In this document: one piece after another, positions 1-8,825 of the stretch
How the letters are laid out: every line of letters starts with the position of its first letter
Position numbering within the stretch: the stretch's first letter is position 1
NCBI GenBank assembly: GCA_031979385.1
Contig: DALZEF010000002.1
Coordinates: 1-64,000, forward strand
DNA length: 64,000 bases
From: Timonella sp031979385
GTDB lineage: Bacteria; Actinomycetota; Actinomycetes; Actinomycetales; Cellulomonadaceae
Reading direction: 5' to 3'
Position numbers and translations under genes: made by a program
Notes under the pieces: model-generated
Seen by the model: only the letters and a program-made list of their open reading frames with translations
Database searches by the model: none
Told to the model about the DNA's origin: nothing

Positions 1-201
1 GCAACCACCCGCATACCGGCCCTGCACAACACCTGCCCGGCCAACTGCTGCCTGCAACGTGCAGGCCAGTCAACGGGCATCCCAACCGTCGCGGGCCAGT
101 AGGTCTTCACCAGGCAAGCTCTCGACCACACAACACCGCAACCCAACGCCGCCGCCGACCAGGTAGGTTGAAGGCACGAAAACACACGCTTGAGGGGAAA
201 C
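1..201. other. left-edge region, no supported gene
   Basis: No reading frame here resembles a family I recognise. The three forward frames close at about 102, at about 164, or run into hemQ, and their translations are low-complexity and rich in Pro, Thr and Arg. The 3' end of an upstream gene may lie here, but I cannot identify it. The last bases carry the ribosome-binding site of hemQ. Confidence 0.5.
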
Positions 202-930
202 ATGGATCACTCCGAGATCGCCGAACAGGTCAACCAAACCATCCGTTACACAATGTGGTCGGTGTTCCAGACCGCGAACACTCTGCCGCTCGACGACGCT
301 GAGCGCAATGACATGGTGCGTCAAGCGCTCAAGGCAGTCGGGGGAGCAGACCGGGGGGTGGACACAGAGTTGACCGTGCGCGGCTGGTACGACCTGTCCG
401 GTCTGCGCGCCGACGCCGACCTCATGGTGTGGTGGCACGGCTCCTCCGTGGAGGCAGTGCAGGGCGCCTACCAGCGGTTCCGGCAGAGTGAACTTGGTAG
501 TTGCCTCGATCCGATGTGGTCGAACGTGGGCATGCACCGTCCCGCCGAGTTCAACCGCGGACACATTCCCGCATTCATGGCCGATGAGGAGCCCGGCAAG
601 TACCTGTGCGTGTACCCGTTCGTGCGCTCGTATGACTGGTACGTGCTTCCCGCTGAGGAACGTAGCGCAATGTTGCGCGAGCATGGGCTTGCCGCGCGCG
701 ACTATGGCGATGTGCGGGCCAACACCGTTGCCGCATTCGCCCTCGGTGACTACGAGTGGCTGCTCGCATTTGAGGCTGGAGAACTGCACCGGATTGTTGA
801 CCTGATGCGTGACCTGCGTGCCACCGAGGCTCGCCGTCACGTACGTGAAGAGGTGCCGTTCTACACCGGACCACGCACTGACCTGTACGAGTGGGCCGCT
901 AAGCAGCCGCTCTCTGACTACAACGCGTGA
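202..930 (+). CDS. hemQ: HemQ, coproheme decarboxylase (chlorite dismutase-like fold)
   Basis: HemQ performs the last step of the coproporphyrin-dependent heme route of Gram-positive bacteria: oxidative decarboxylation of coproheme to heme b using peroxide, in the cytosol. The 242-residue product has the usual length and the family signatures, including YPFVRSYDWYVLP (about residue 140) and the C-terminal RRHVREEVPFYTG. I chose ATG 202 because GAGGGG lies about 5 bases upstream. A TTG at 190 is in frame but has no site of its own. The gene is followed by a strong hairpin and faces a convergent sensor kinase. No other heme gene is visible in the window, so the rest of the pathway should lie to the left or elsewhere. 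Confidence 0.93.
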   Translation: MDHSEIAEQVNQTIRYTMWSVFQTANTLPLDDAERNDMVRQALKAVGGADRGVDTELTVRGWYDLSGLRADADLMVWWHGSSVEAVQGAYQRFRQSELGSCLDPMWSNVGMHRPAEFNRGHIPAFMADEEPGKYLCVYPFVRSYDWYVLPAEERSAMLREHGLAARDYGDVRANTVAAFALGDYEWLLAFEAGELHRIVDLMRDLRATEARRHVREEVPFYTGPRTDLYEWAAKQPLSDYNA

Positions 931-985
931 CCTGAACGGACGACGGCGAGCAGGCAGAGAGCGGATAGAACCGTGTAGGTGACAG

Positions 986-1023
986 AAAACCCTGGATTCC
1001 CATGAATGGGAATCCAGGGTTTT
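986..1023. terminator. bidirectional terminator hairpin between hemQ and pdtaS
   Basis: An 18-bp perfect inverted repeat (986-1003 with 1006-1023) has A4 on its left and T4 on its right, so it can end transcription from both sides. It sits between the convergent hemQ and pdtaS genes. Confidence 0.85.
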
Positions 1024-1055
1024 GCTGTTTTTGCGGTCTATGCGCGTGTGCGAGA

Positions 1056-2525
1056 TCAGTAATCTGTCGCTGAGTGGAGGTCCAACACGATCTGGACCGA
1101 GGTGCCGCCCTCGGGACGGTTGCTCCACTCGATGGACCCGAGGAGTTCGTTGGTCACAAGGGTCCGTACGATGCTCGTGCCTAGGCCGGTCGACGGCGGG
1201 CTACCCTCGGGGATACCGGTGCCATCATCCTCGACCCACACCTTGACCCGGCGTCCTGAACGTTCAGCACGGATCTCAACGGTTCCCCCGCCGGACGGGG
1301 CCAACCCGTGTTCGACGGCATTGGTCACCAGTTCGGTGAGCACGAGGGCGAGGGGGGTTGCCTCCTTCGCTGGGATGAGGCCGAACGAACCACGTTGAAG
1401 CGTGCGCACCGACGTGTCCGCCGAGGCAACGTCCGCGGCCAGACGCAGCGCCCGGCCCACCATCTCATCGAACTCGACCTCCTCGTCGAGGTTCTGCGAG
1501 AGCGAGTCGTGTACGAGTGCGATCGTGGCGACCCGGCGCTGGGCCTCCTCGAGAGCCTCCCGGGCTTCGGGTACCGTCATCCGCCGTGCCTGAAGCCGCA
1601 GCAAGGCCGAGACCGTTTGAAGGTTGTTCTTGACCCGGTGGTGGATCTCACGGATCGTTGCGTCCTTGGTGATGAGTTCGCGCTCGCGGCGGCGTAGCTC
1701 GGAGGCGTCGCGGCACATCAGGACGGCGCCGATGCGTTCGTGGTTCTCGTACAGCGGTACGGCCCGCACGGACAGGCATACGCCACCAGACTCGATGTCG
1801 GTGCGCCACGGTGCACGCCCCATCAACACGAGTGGCATGGACTCGTCCACGGGAACCTTGTGCTCCACGAGGTCGGCAGTGACCTCGACAAGCGATTGTC
1901 CAACCAGCGGCCCGAGGACACCAAGGCGGTGGAAGCACGAGAGCGCGTTCGGAGATGCGTACAGCACCTCTCCCGCAGCGTTCAGGCGTAGGAGCCCGTC
2001 ACCAACGCGGGGCGCGCCGCGGCGGGAACCGGTTGCCGAGTTGGGGGAGGGGAACTCGCCTGCGGCGATCATGCTCATGAGATCGTCGGCGGCCTCGACG
2101 TAGTTGATCTCAAGGCGTGATGGCGCGCGACCCGAGCCGAGGTTGGTTTGACGCGCCACAACTGCGATCGTATGACCGTTGCAGTTGACCGGAACCGCCT
2201 CCTCGCGCACTGCGAAGGCGCCGAACCAGCGTGGTTCGCGGGACGTCTGAATCTGCTCGTCGACTAGTGCTTTTTCGAGTTGCGGGCGTACGTTGTCGGG
2301 AGCGAGGGAACCAACGATGTCCTCGTAGTGGACCGTCGCCCCGGTTGAGGGGCGGCACTGCGCGAGGCATACGAAGTTGCCGTCTTCCGTGGGGAGCCAC
2401 AGCACGAGATCCGCAAAGGCGAGGTCCGAGATGAACTGCCAGTCACCTACCAGCAGGTGCAGCCATTCGACTTGGGCGGGTTCGAGGTATCCGTAGCGTT
2501 CGACGAGGTCGCTGAGAGTTGACAC
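1056..2525 (-). CDS. pdtaS: PdtaS-like sensor histidine kinase (GAF-PAS-HisKA_2-HATPase)
   Basis: This is a cytosolic histidine kinase of 489 residues without membrane segments. Residues 1-160 resemble the GAF-type domain of PdtaS and 170-275 a PAS domain. The dimerisation box IREIHHRVKNNLQTVSALLR (291-310, His295/296) is typical of HisKA_2/HWE kinases. The ATPase domain follows, with the N box ELVTNAVEH (398-406), DDGTGIP (433-439) and GLGTSIV (447-453). In mycobacteria PdtaS phosphorylates the antiterminator PdtaR and lies next to whiB1. Here whiB1 is about 8.6 kb away, with sugar and fluoride genes between. No PdtaR-type ANTAR regulator is in the window, so the partner is elsewhere. Confidence 0.9.
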   Translation of the reverse strand: MSTLSDLVERYGYLEPAQVEWLHLLVGDWQFISDLAFADLVLWLPTEDGNFVCLAQCRPSTGATVHYEDIVGSLAPDNVRPQLEKALVDEQIQTSREPRWFGAFAVREEAVPVNCNGHTIAVVARQTNLGSGRAPSRLEINYVEAADDLMSMIAAGEFPSPNSATGSRRGAPRVGDGLLRLNAAGEVLYASPNALSCFHRLGVLGPLVGQSLVEVTADLVEHKVPVDESMPLVLMGRAPWRTDIESGGVCLSVRAVPLYENHERIGAVLMCRDASELRRRERELITKDATIREIHHRVKNNLQTVSALLRLQARRMTVPEAREALEEAQRRVATIALVHDSLSQNLDEEVEFDEMVGRALRLAADVASADTSVRTLQRGSFGLIPAKEATPLALVLTELVTNAVEHGLAPSGGGTVEIRAERSGRRVKVWVEDDGTGIPEGSPPSTGLGTSIVRTLVTNELLGSIEWSNRPEGGTSVQIVLDLHSATDY

Positions 2526-3025
2526 ATATCAAGCCTACGCGACACATCGGCTTGGGTAGTGGTCCTATGGGGCTGATCGCGTCCACAAGCGCTGCCCGAG
2601 TACGTGCATGTGGACAGTTTTCGCCCCATTGGTGGTGGATGCGTGAGCGCACCCTCTGGTTTTACCCACACAGATTGCCGACGAGATGGCTGGGAATGAG
2701 GCAGTGCTGGGTCTGGGCTGGTGGCCAGGGGAGTGGAATGATGCTGGAACTGGCCGACTCGTCGGAAATCGGGACTCGTGCTCGTAACGTCCCCACTCAT
2801 TTGCGAGTCCCTGAACTACCTGTGAGCATGTGGGTGCCACCTGTGTATAAGAGTGGGAAATGTCCCACTCGCGGTGGGGGAGGGACGCTTGAGGTAGTGG
2901 ACGGGCATGGCGTCGACTAGGCTTAGGGTAGAACGCCCAGCGCACGGTCGGAGCCGACCGTGCGGCTCTTGGAGCAGCGATGACGTGTTACCCGTCCAGC
3001 CTTGGACGATCTCAAGGAGCATTCC
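2526..3025. other. divergent intergenic region with an 8-bp palindrome
   Basis: These 500 bases separate pdtaS from the DUF2505 gene and must hold both promoters. The clearest element is a perfect inverted repeat, GAGTGGGA-AATG-TCCCACTC, at 2851-2870, which could be an operator or a small hairpin. Overlapping open frames here lack a recognisable product. I see no RNA gene. Confidence 0.5.
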
Positions 3026-3529
3026 ATGGAACTGACAGCCCAGATTCACGCCAACGGCACCCCGCAGCAGGTGCTTGGTGCCCTTGCGGACCGGGAGTTC
3101 ATCGCCTTTGCCACTGAGCGAGCCGGCATGCGTCTTGTGAGCACCGATATTGAGCAGCTTGACTCAGGTGCCATCACGCTTGTCGTGCGTCGAGCGGCCA
3201 CAAGTGATCTGATTCCTGCCAATTTCCGATCGTTCGTGGGGTCGGATATTGAGCTTCGTCAGACGGAGGCGTGGGCTGAGTCGATCCCAGAAGGTGCCAC
3301 CACCCGTCACGGAACTTTTGACATCGAGATTGTGGGTGCCCCTGTGCGGATCGCGGGACGCTCAACCATCGCTGAGGAGTCCGGTCAATCGGTGCTGCGT
3401 TACGAGGGCGAGGTCAAAGCCTCGATCCCGCTGTTCGGTGCCACGATCGAGAAGGCGGTGGGCCAGGTCGTCGAGCAGGTTTTGGCGTCTCACTCAAAGC
3501 TTGTCAACGAGTGGCTTGCTCGAGGCTGA
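3026..3529 (+). CDS. DUF2505 family protein (START/SRPBCC-like fold)
   Basis: The product has 167 residues and matches the DUF2505 family of actinobacteria, which has a lipid-binding-like SRPBCC fold and no established function. Features are the N-terminal strand with Gly-Thr-Pro before the first helix, the central RRAATSDLIPANFRSFVG segment, and a C-terminal amphipathic helix (VGQVVEQVLASHSKLVNEWL). ATG 3026 is preceded by AAGGAG at 3014-3019. The in-frame TTG at 3002 has no such site. It stands alone, ahead of the ceb promoter region. Confidence 0.8.
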   Translation: MELTAQIHANGTPQQVLGALADREFIAFATERAGMRLVSTDIEQLDSGAITLVVRRAATSDLIPANFRSFVGSDIELRQTEAWAESIPEGATTRHGTFDIEIVGAPVRIAGRSTIAEESGQSVLRYEGEVKASIPLFGATIEKAVGQVVEQVLASHSKLVNEWLARG

Positions 3530-3584
3530 TCGGTCCCAGATTCATCCTATGCAATGTAACGAAAAGATTACAATTGCATCACGG

Positions 3585-3598
3585 TGGGAACGCTCTCA
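3585..3598. promoter_or_regulatory. CebR operator 1
   Basis: TGGGAACGCTCTCA matches the CebR palindrome TGGGAGCGCTCCCA known from Streptomyces at 12 of 14 positions. It lies about 65 bp upstream of the -35 element, where it could support repression by looping or act as an auxiliary site. Confidence 0.8.
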
Positions 3599-3671
3599 CC
3601 ACATCTCATCTGCAGTTTCTTTGATCACGTCCGTTATTTTCGTTGCGCAACAAATCTCGCGGGTTGACATG

Positions 3672-3685
3672 TGAGAACGCTCCCA
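3672..3685. promoter_or_regulatory. CebR operator 2 inside the promoter spacer
   Basis: TGAGAACGCTCCCA matches the CebR consensus at 12 of 14 positions. It lies between the -35 TTGACA and the -10 element, so repressor bound here would exclude RNA polymerase directly. Confidence 0.87.
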
Positions 3686-3705
3686 CGCATGATTCATCTA
3701 TCGCG

Positions 3706-3719
3706 TGGGAGCGCTACCA
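3706..3719. promoter_or_regulatory. CebR operator 3 downstream of the start site
   Basis: TGGGAGCGCTACCA matches the CebR palindrome at 13 of 14 positions. It lies just after the predicted transcription start and is the best match of the three. Confidence 0.87.
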
Positions 3720-3846
3720 AGCAGGCCCAAGGTCGGGTCGAACGGGAACGCACACCACGTGGGAGACAGATCGGTTCCCCCGAACGATTTGAACTTCATC
3801 CGCTAAGCGCACGGACATCCCGTGACGTTGACAAAGGAGTCCCCTC

Positions 3847-5187
3847 ATGATTCGTACTACCCGTTCGCGCCGCGCCGCAGCGGTCATCGCCGGTGCATCA
3901 GTTTTCGCACTGGGACTGACTGCATGTTCCGGTGACACTACAGAGACCGACCCAACTTCGACCGGAACGACCACGTCCGGTGGCGGCGAGCAGGTCACCC
4001 TGACCGTCGCAACCTTCAACAACTTCGGATACACCGACGAACTGCTCGCCGAGTATGCAAAGGTGAACCCGAACGTCAAGATCGAGCACACGATCGCTGC
4101 AAAGTCGGACGACGCACGGCTCAACCTCACCACCAAGATGGCTGCAGGCGGCACCGGACTCGCCGACATTGAGGCCATCGAAATCGACTGGATGCCGGAA
4201 CTTGAGATGGTGAAGGACAAGTTCGCCGACCTGAGCGGTGTCGAAGGAATCGAAGGACGTTGGCTGGACTGGAAGGAAGCCCAGGGCCGCACCTCCGACG
4301 GAACGCTCATCGGCTACGGCACCGACATCGGCCCACAGGCGATCTGCTACCGCTCCGACCTGTTCGACGCAGCGGGCCTTGACGGCTCACGTGAGGCTGT
4401 CGCCGAAATGATCGGTGGCGAAAACGCAACCTGGGAGACCTACTTCGCAGCAGGAGAAGAGTTCGCCGCTAAGTCAGACGTTCCATGGTTCGACTCAGCC
4501 GGAGCAATCTGGCAGGGTGTCGTTGCGCAGATCGCTGAACCTTACGAGAACAAAGCAGACGGAACGCCAAAGGACCTCGAGTCCAACACCGCAATCAAGG
4601 ACGCCTACAACACGGTGCTTGCCGCCTCGACCAACCTCTCCGCAGGCCTTGACCAGTGGAGCGGAGACTGGGACGCAGCCTTCCAGAACGACGGTTTTGC
4701 CACGATGCTCTGCCCAGCCTGGATGACTGGTGCAATCCAGGAGCGTGCCGGTGGCGTTGAAGGATGGGACGTCGCAGATGTGTTCCCTAACGGCGGTGCA
4801 AACTGGGGCGGATCGTTCCTGACCGTGCCTTCGGAAGGCGCAAACGTCGAGGAAGCCAAGAAGCTTGCAGCGTGGCTGACCTCACCTGAAATCCAAGTAA
4901 AGGCCTTCGGCAACTCCGGTGCCTTCCCAAGCCAGGTTGAGGTTCTGTCCGCACAAGAGGTATTGGACACGACAAACGACTTCATGAGCGGCGCACCCGT
5001 TGGACAGATCTTCTCGGCACGTGCCCAGAACATCGATGGCAGCAAGCTCGCCTACAAGGGAGCCAACTACTTCAAGATCAACCAGCTCGTCACTGAGGCA
5101 TTCAAGCGAGTCGACGTTGAGAAGACCGACGACGCAGCTTCATCGTGGGAGAAAGCCATCAGCGGTTACAAGGACTTGGGTCTCTAA
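3847..5187 (+). CDS. cebE: cello-oligosaccharide ABC transporter, substrate-binding lipoprotein CebE
   Basis: This family 1 extracellular sugar-binding protein has 446 residues. An Arg-rich n-region and hydrophobic core lead to the lipobox LTAC with Cys27 as lipidation site, followed by a Ser/Thr/Asp-rich linker, so it is anchored outside the membrane. The fold is that of a maltose-type binding protein, with conserved stretches such as YGTDIGPQAICYRSDLF. It is first in an operon with two permeases, a GH1 beta-glucosidase and a LacI repressor, the arrangement of Streptomyces cebR-cebEFG-bglC. Cellobiose or cellotriose is therefore the likely ligand, although another beta-glucoside is possible. 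No transporter ATPase gene is present. A shared MsiK-type ATPase elsewhere would be expected. Confidence 0.88.
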   Translation: MIRTTRSRRAAAVIAGASVFALGLTACSGDTTETDPTSTGTTTSGGGEQVTLTVATFNNFGYTDELLAEYAKVNPNVKIEHTIAAKSDDARLNLTTKMAAGGTGLADIEAIEIDWMPELEMVKDKFADLSGVEGIEGRWLDWKEAQGRTSDGTLIGYGTDIGPQAICYRSDLFDAAGLDGSREAVAEMIGGENATWETYFAAGEEFAAKSDVPWFDSAGAIWQGVVAQIAEPYENKADGTPKDLESNTAIKDAYNTVLAASTNLSAGLDQWSGDWDAAFQNDGFATMLCPAWMTGAIQERAGGVEGWDVADVFPNGGANWGGSFLTVPSEGANVEEAKKLAAWLTSPEIQVKAFGNSGAFPSQVEVLSAQEVLDTTNDFMSGAPVGQIFSARAQNIDGSKLAYKGANYFKINQLVTEAFKRVDVEKTDDAASSWEKAISGYKDLGL

Positions 5188-5302
5188 AGCCGCGGTCCGC
5201 ATCATCGAATGCGGCTAGATCCTCCATCGCCCTTCGCTCTCGATTGACGAGCTCCTTAATCGCCGTTGACGGATGCGTTGGCGTAAGGAGTAGCTAGACA
5301 AT

Positions 5303-5339
5303 GCGCCGGGCAACCGAGACAACTCCGGTTGCCCGGCGC
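5303..5339 (+). terminator. intra-operon hairpin after cebE
   Basis: A 14-bp perfect stem (5303-5316 with 5326-5339) with a 9-base loop lies in the 216-base gap between cebE and cebF. No T-run follows, so it is more likely a stability or partial-termination element that keeps the binding protein mRNA more abundant than the permease mRNA. Confidence 0.7.
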
Positions 5340-5403
5340 TCCTATGAGCGCACCTAATTTCTGCCCCTTAATCCCTGCTTTACAGCACCCGCAGAGGAAG
5401 CCC

Positions 5404-6420
5404 ATGACTGTGCAGTCACCACCACGCAATGATCAAGGAACAAAACTTGATCGGAGGCCCACCCGAATCGCGTTCAGCCAGAAGTTGAGCCGTTGGGATG
5501 TTAAGGTCTCGCCGTACCTATATATCTCCCCGTTCTTCATTCTGTTCGCCATCACCGGCCTCTTTCCACTTCTTTACACGGGATATATCTCGCTACACCA
5601 GTGGCACACCCTTGGCGGCCAGGGCGACTTCGTGGGACTACAGAACTTCAACGACGTTCTCGGACAGACCTCGTTCTGGAAGGCCTTCAGGAACACCTTC
5701 TCGATCTTCCTCCTATCATCAGTTCCGCAGGTGATCGCCGCGATCATCATCGCTGCTGTCCTCAATGCAAACATCCGGGCTAAAACTTTCTGGCGCATGG
5801 GCGTACTGCTGCCGTATATCGTTGCCCCAATTGCTGTTGGAATGATTTTCGGACGGATATTTGCAGACCAGTATGGGCTGGCTAACGGCCTGATTGATCT
5901 CCTAGGATTCGAACCCATTCGCTGGCACTCAGAGGTACTGCCCTCGCATATGGCAATCGCGACGATGGTCAACTTCAGGTGGACTGGGTACAACACACTC
6001 ATCTTCCTCGCAGCAATGCAGGCGATTCCAGGCGAGCTCTACGAGGCAGCAATCATCGATGGTGCCGGGCGTTTGAGGCAGTTCTTCTCAGTCACCATCC
6101 CACAACTGCGCGCAACCATCATTTTCGTAGTCATCACCTCCACAATCGGTGGTCTGCAGATATTCGATGAAGCACGGGCCTTCGACGCGCAAGGAACCGG
6201 TGGTGGCGATAAACAATGGCTGACGCTCACGATGTACATCCATGAGCTTGGTTGGGGTAACCAACTCAACTTTGGTCGAGCCGCGGCTGTGGCGTGGCTC
6301 CTGTTCCTTGTTATCGTTGCGTTCGGAATTCTGAACTTCGTCATTACCTCAAAAATCTCCACATCAGGTGCACCGAAAGTCAAGAAGTCCAAAAAGAAGA
6401 GCAGGAAGGCCGGAAAATGA
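5404..6420 (+). CDS. cebF: cello-oligosaccharide ABC transporter permease CebF
   Basis: This is a MalF-type inner membrane permease of 338 residues with about six transmembrane segments and an EAA-type loop (ELYEAAIIDGAGRLRQFFSV, about residue 215) that contacts the ATPase. Both ends are Lys/Arg-rich and cytoplasmic. ATG 5404 is chosen because GAGGAAG lies just upstream. An upstream in-frame ATG at 5329 falls inside the intergenic hairpin. The stop codon overlaps the cebG start (ATGA), so the two permeases are translationally coupled. Confidence 0.88.
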   Translation: MTVQSPPRNDQGTKLDRRPTRIAFSQKLSRWDVKVSPYLYISPFFILFAITGLFPLLYTGYISLHQWHTLGGQGDFVGLQNFNDVLGQTSFWKAFRNTFSIFLLSSVPQVIAAIIIAAVLNANIRAKTFWRMGVLLPYIVAPIAVGMIFGRIFADQYGLANGLIDLLGFEPIRWHSEVLPSHMAIATMVNFRWTGYNTLIFLAAMQAIPGELYEAAIIDGAGRLRQFFSVTIPQLRATIIFVVITSTIGGLQIFDEARAFDAQGTGGGDKQWLTLTMYIHELGWGNQLNFGRAAAVAWLLFLVIVAFGILNFVITSKISTSGAPKVKKSKKKSRKAGK

Positions 6421-7337
6421 AGAACGCGTCACTTCCCGTTATCGCGCAGACTTCAGGAAAGAGCGCAGCGAAGTGGGCTGGCCGCAGACGCGGCTCAGCA
6501 GGAGTAGGCGGAGCTAACCGGCGCCCCGGATGGGTAACATACCTCATTTTGGGTGTCGTGATCGCGATCTCGATCTTCCCACTTTATTACGTGGTATTGC
6601 TTGCCTCTTCAGATCAGGTGACGATCTCAAAGTCAGTGATTCCGAGCATTCTTCCGCAAGGAAACCTGTGGGATAACATGGGCCGAGTCTTCGACGGTTC
6701 GATTCCTGTGATCAAGGGTCTCACCAACTCACTCATCATCGCGGTCATCCAATCAGTGTCTGTTGTGGTGTTCTCGACACTGGCCGGTTACTCATTTGCG
6801 AAGTTGAACTTCCGTGGTCGAGCGCCGCTTCTCGTTTTCGTCATCGCCACGATGGCAGTGCCCGTCCAGTTGGGTGTCGTGCCTCTGTTCATCGTCATGA
6901 CGAAGATCGGCTGGTCCGGCAGTATCACCGCAGTAATCGTTCCCGGTTTGGTCACAGCCTTCGGTGTGTTCTGGATGACCCAGTATTTGGAGAATGCGCT
7001 TCCCTACGAGCTGGTTGAGGCTGCGCGTGTTGATGGTGCCTCAATGATCAGGACATTTTGGCATGTCGCGGTCCCGGCGGCTCGCCCTGCGGCTGCGATG
7101 CTTGCCTTGTTCACGTTCATTGGCTCATGGGTTAACTATTTCTGGCCATTCATCATCTTGAACCAGCAGAACCCGACGCTGCCGATGGTAACCAAACTTC
7201 TGCAGTCTGGTTACCAGAACGATTACTCTCTAATCATGGCGGGCGTGGCAATCTCGACCGCGCCGCTACTCGTTCTATTCTTCGTTGCCGGACGTCAACT
7301 CGTCGCGGGAATCATGGCAGGAGCTGTTAAGGGATGA
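6417..7337 (+). CDS. cebG: cello-oligosaccharide ABC transporter permease CebG
   Basis: This is a MalG-type permease of 306 residues with a basic N-terminal tail of about 40 residues, six transmembrane segments and the EAA loop (YELVEAARVDGASMIRTFWH). It should pair with CebF to form the channel. The start ATG 6417 overlaps the cebF stop, and its stop overlaps the bglC start (ATGA). A longer in-frame reading from 6294 only duplicates cebF sequence in another frame. Confidence 0.88.
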   Translation: MKNASLPVIAQTSGKSAAKWAGRRRGSAGVGGANRRPGWVTYLILGVVIAISIFPLYYVVLLASSDQVTISKSVIPSILPQGNLWDNMGRVFDGSIPVIKGLTNSLIIAVIQSVSVVVFSTLAGYSFAKLNFRGRAPLLVFVIATMAVPVQLGVVPLFIVMTKIGWSGSITAVIVPGLVTAFGVFWMTQYLENALPYELVEAARVDGASMIRTFWHVAVPAARPAAAMLALFTFIGSWVNYFWPFIILNQQNPTLPMVTKLLQSGYQNDYSLIMAGVAISTAPLLVLFFVAGRQLVAGIMAGAVKG

Positions 7338-8794
7338 CCACACCACAAAATGAAACCATAAAGTTCCCGGACGGGTTCTTGTGGGGGGCTGCGACCGCCG
7401 CCTACCAGGTTGAGGGAGCCGCGCACGAGGATGGTCGTCGGGACTCGATCTGGGACCACTTCGCTCGAATCCCTGGGGCAGTCACCGATGCACACAACGG
7501 TGACGTCGCGTGCGACCAGTACCACCGCTATCGCCACGACGTGGACCTGATGAGGTCGCTGAACATCGGTGCCTACCGGTTCTCGACCTCGTGGGCTCGT
7601 GTGCGGCCGGACGGTGTGAGCGGCGCGGCCGGAATCAACCAGAAGGGGCTGGACTATTATTCGCGGCTCGTGGACTCACTGCTTGAAGCTGACATCCTGC
7701 CGTGGTTGACCCTCTACCACTGGGACCTGCCGCAGGCCCTAGAGGAGAAGGGCGGCTGGGCTCACCGCGACACCGCGCACCTGTTCACTGAGTACGCGAT
7801 GACGATGCACGATGCCCTGGGCGACCGTGTGAAGGTGTGGACCACCCTGAACGAACCATGGTGCTCATCGTTCCTGAGCTACACGGCGGGCGTGCATGCA
7901 CCGGGCCGCACGTCACCCGAAGATGGGCTTGCCGCAGCGCATCACCTGCTGCTTGGTCATGGTCTTGCGGTTCAGGAACTGCGCAAGGCCGCCCCGGATG
8001 CGGAACTCGGCATCACGCTGAACTTCACCGTTCCAGACCCGGTTGACCCGAACAATCCAGAGGACGTGGACGCAGCTCGACGCATCGACGCCCAGTTCAA
8101 CCGAGTTTTCGCCGATCCGATCTTCAAGGGGGCCTACCCGGTTGACCTGCTTGAGGACCTTGGCGAGGTGGGCTTGCGTGAGGGCTTCGAGGCACTTATC
8201 CACGACGGCGACCTTGAGACCATCTCCACGCCGATCGATGCGCTGGGTGTCAACTATTACCATGGTGAGGCCGTTTCAAAGACCCCACCGGCAACGACGC
8301 TCACCACCGATGCGGTGGTCACTCGTGAGACACGTTCGCCATATCCTGCTGCAGACGGTGTCTACGTACACCCACGCGGCCTTCCTGTGACGGATCAGGA
8401 CTGGGAGATCCAGCCGGAAGGTCTTACTCGTCTGCTTGTACGCCTGCACGACGAATACACATCCGAGCCAGGTGTCAAGCTGTACATCACCGAGAACGGT
8501 TGTGCATTTGACGATGTTGCCGATGAGTTCGATAACGTGGACGATCAGAACCGTCTGGACTTCTACGACCTACACCTGCGGGCCACGTATGACGCTGTTC
8601 AGCAGGGCGTTCCAGTGCACGGCTACTTCGCGTGGTCATTGCTCGACAACTACGAGTGGGCTTGGGGATACCACAAGCGATTCGGTATTATCCGAGTCAA
8701 CTACGAGACCCAGGCGCGCGTCGTGAAATCGTCGGGCAAGTGGTACGGACAGATCGCAGGCACCAACACGATTCCTGCGCGAAACGCGAACTAA
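7334..8794 (+). CDS. bglC: GH1 beta-glucosidase BglC
   Basis: This glycoside hydrolase family 1 enzyme has 486 residues and no signal peptide, so it acts in the cytosol on imported cello-oligosaccharides. Key features are the family N-terminus FPDGFLWGAATAAYQVEGA, the acid/base Glu174 in TLNEPW, the nucleophile Glu387 in YITENG, and the C-terminal GYFAWSLLDNYEWAWGY substrate-binding segment. Length and motifs are complete. Its start overlaps the cebG stop. It should release glucose from cellobiose, which also removes the inducer of CebR. Confidence 0.95.
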   Translation: MTTPQNETIKFPDGFLWGAATAAYQVEGAAHEDGRRDSIWDHFARIPGAVTDAHNGDVACDQYHRYRHDVDLMRSLNIGAYRFSTSWARVRPDGVSGAAGINQKGLDYYSRLVDSLLEADILPWLTLYHWDLPQALEEKGGWAHRDTAHLFTEYAMTMHDALGDRVKVWTTLNEPWCSSFLSYTAGVHAPGRTSPEDGLAAAHHLLLGHGLAVQELRKAAPDAELGITLNFTVPDPVDPNNPEDVDAARRIDAQFNRVFADPIFKGAYPVDLLEDLGEVGLREGFEALIHDGDLETISTPIDALGVNYYHGEAVSKTPPATTLTTDAVVTRETRSPYPAADGVYVHPRGLPVTDQDWEIQPEGLTRLLVRLHDEYTSEPGVKLYITENGCAFDDVADEFDNVDDQNRLDFYDLHLRATYDAVQQGVPVHGYFAWSLLDNYEWAWGYHKRFGIIRVNYETQARVVKSSGKWYGQIAGTNTIPARNAN

Positions 8795-8801
8795 CGCAAC
8801 C

Positions 8802-8821
8802 GGCTCCTTTCACGAGGAGCC
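8802..8821 (+). promoter_or_regulatory. hairpin that covers the cebR ribosome-binding site
   Basis: GGCTCCT (8802-8808) pairs with AGGAGCC (8815-8821) around a 6-base loop. The second arm contains the AGGAG that should serve the cebR start at 8826. In the operon transcript this stem would mask the site and lower repressor synthesis. Confidence 0.6.
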
Positions 8822-8825
8822 ACAG

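Larger units (their letters stand above)
3530..3846 (+). promoter_or_regulatory. ceb operon control region
   Basis: This 317-base region holds, in order: an imperfect inverted repeat with a T-poor loop at 3551-3577 (GCAATGTAA / TTACAATTGC), possibly ending the DUF2505 transcript; three CebR-type operators at 3585-3598, 3672-3685 and 3706-3719; a promoter with -35 TTGACA at 3664-3669 and a candidate -10 CATGAT at 3688-3693 (18-bp spacer); and the cebE ribosome-binding site AAAGGAG about 8 bases before ATG 3847. Confidence 0.85.

Noticed and set aside
70..1128. A 352-codon minus-strand open frame
   Set aside because: It lies antisense to hemQ, crosses its terminator, and its translation has no recognisable domain. 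GC-rich codon bias produces such shadows.
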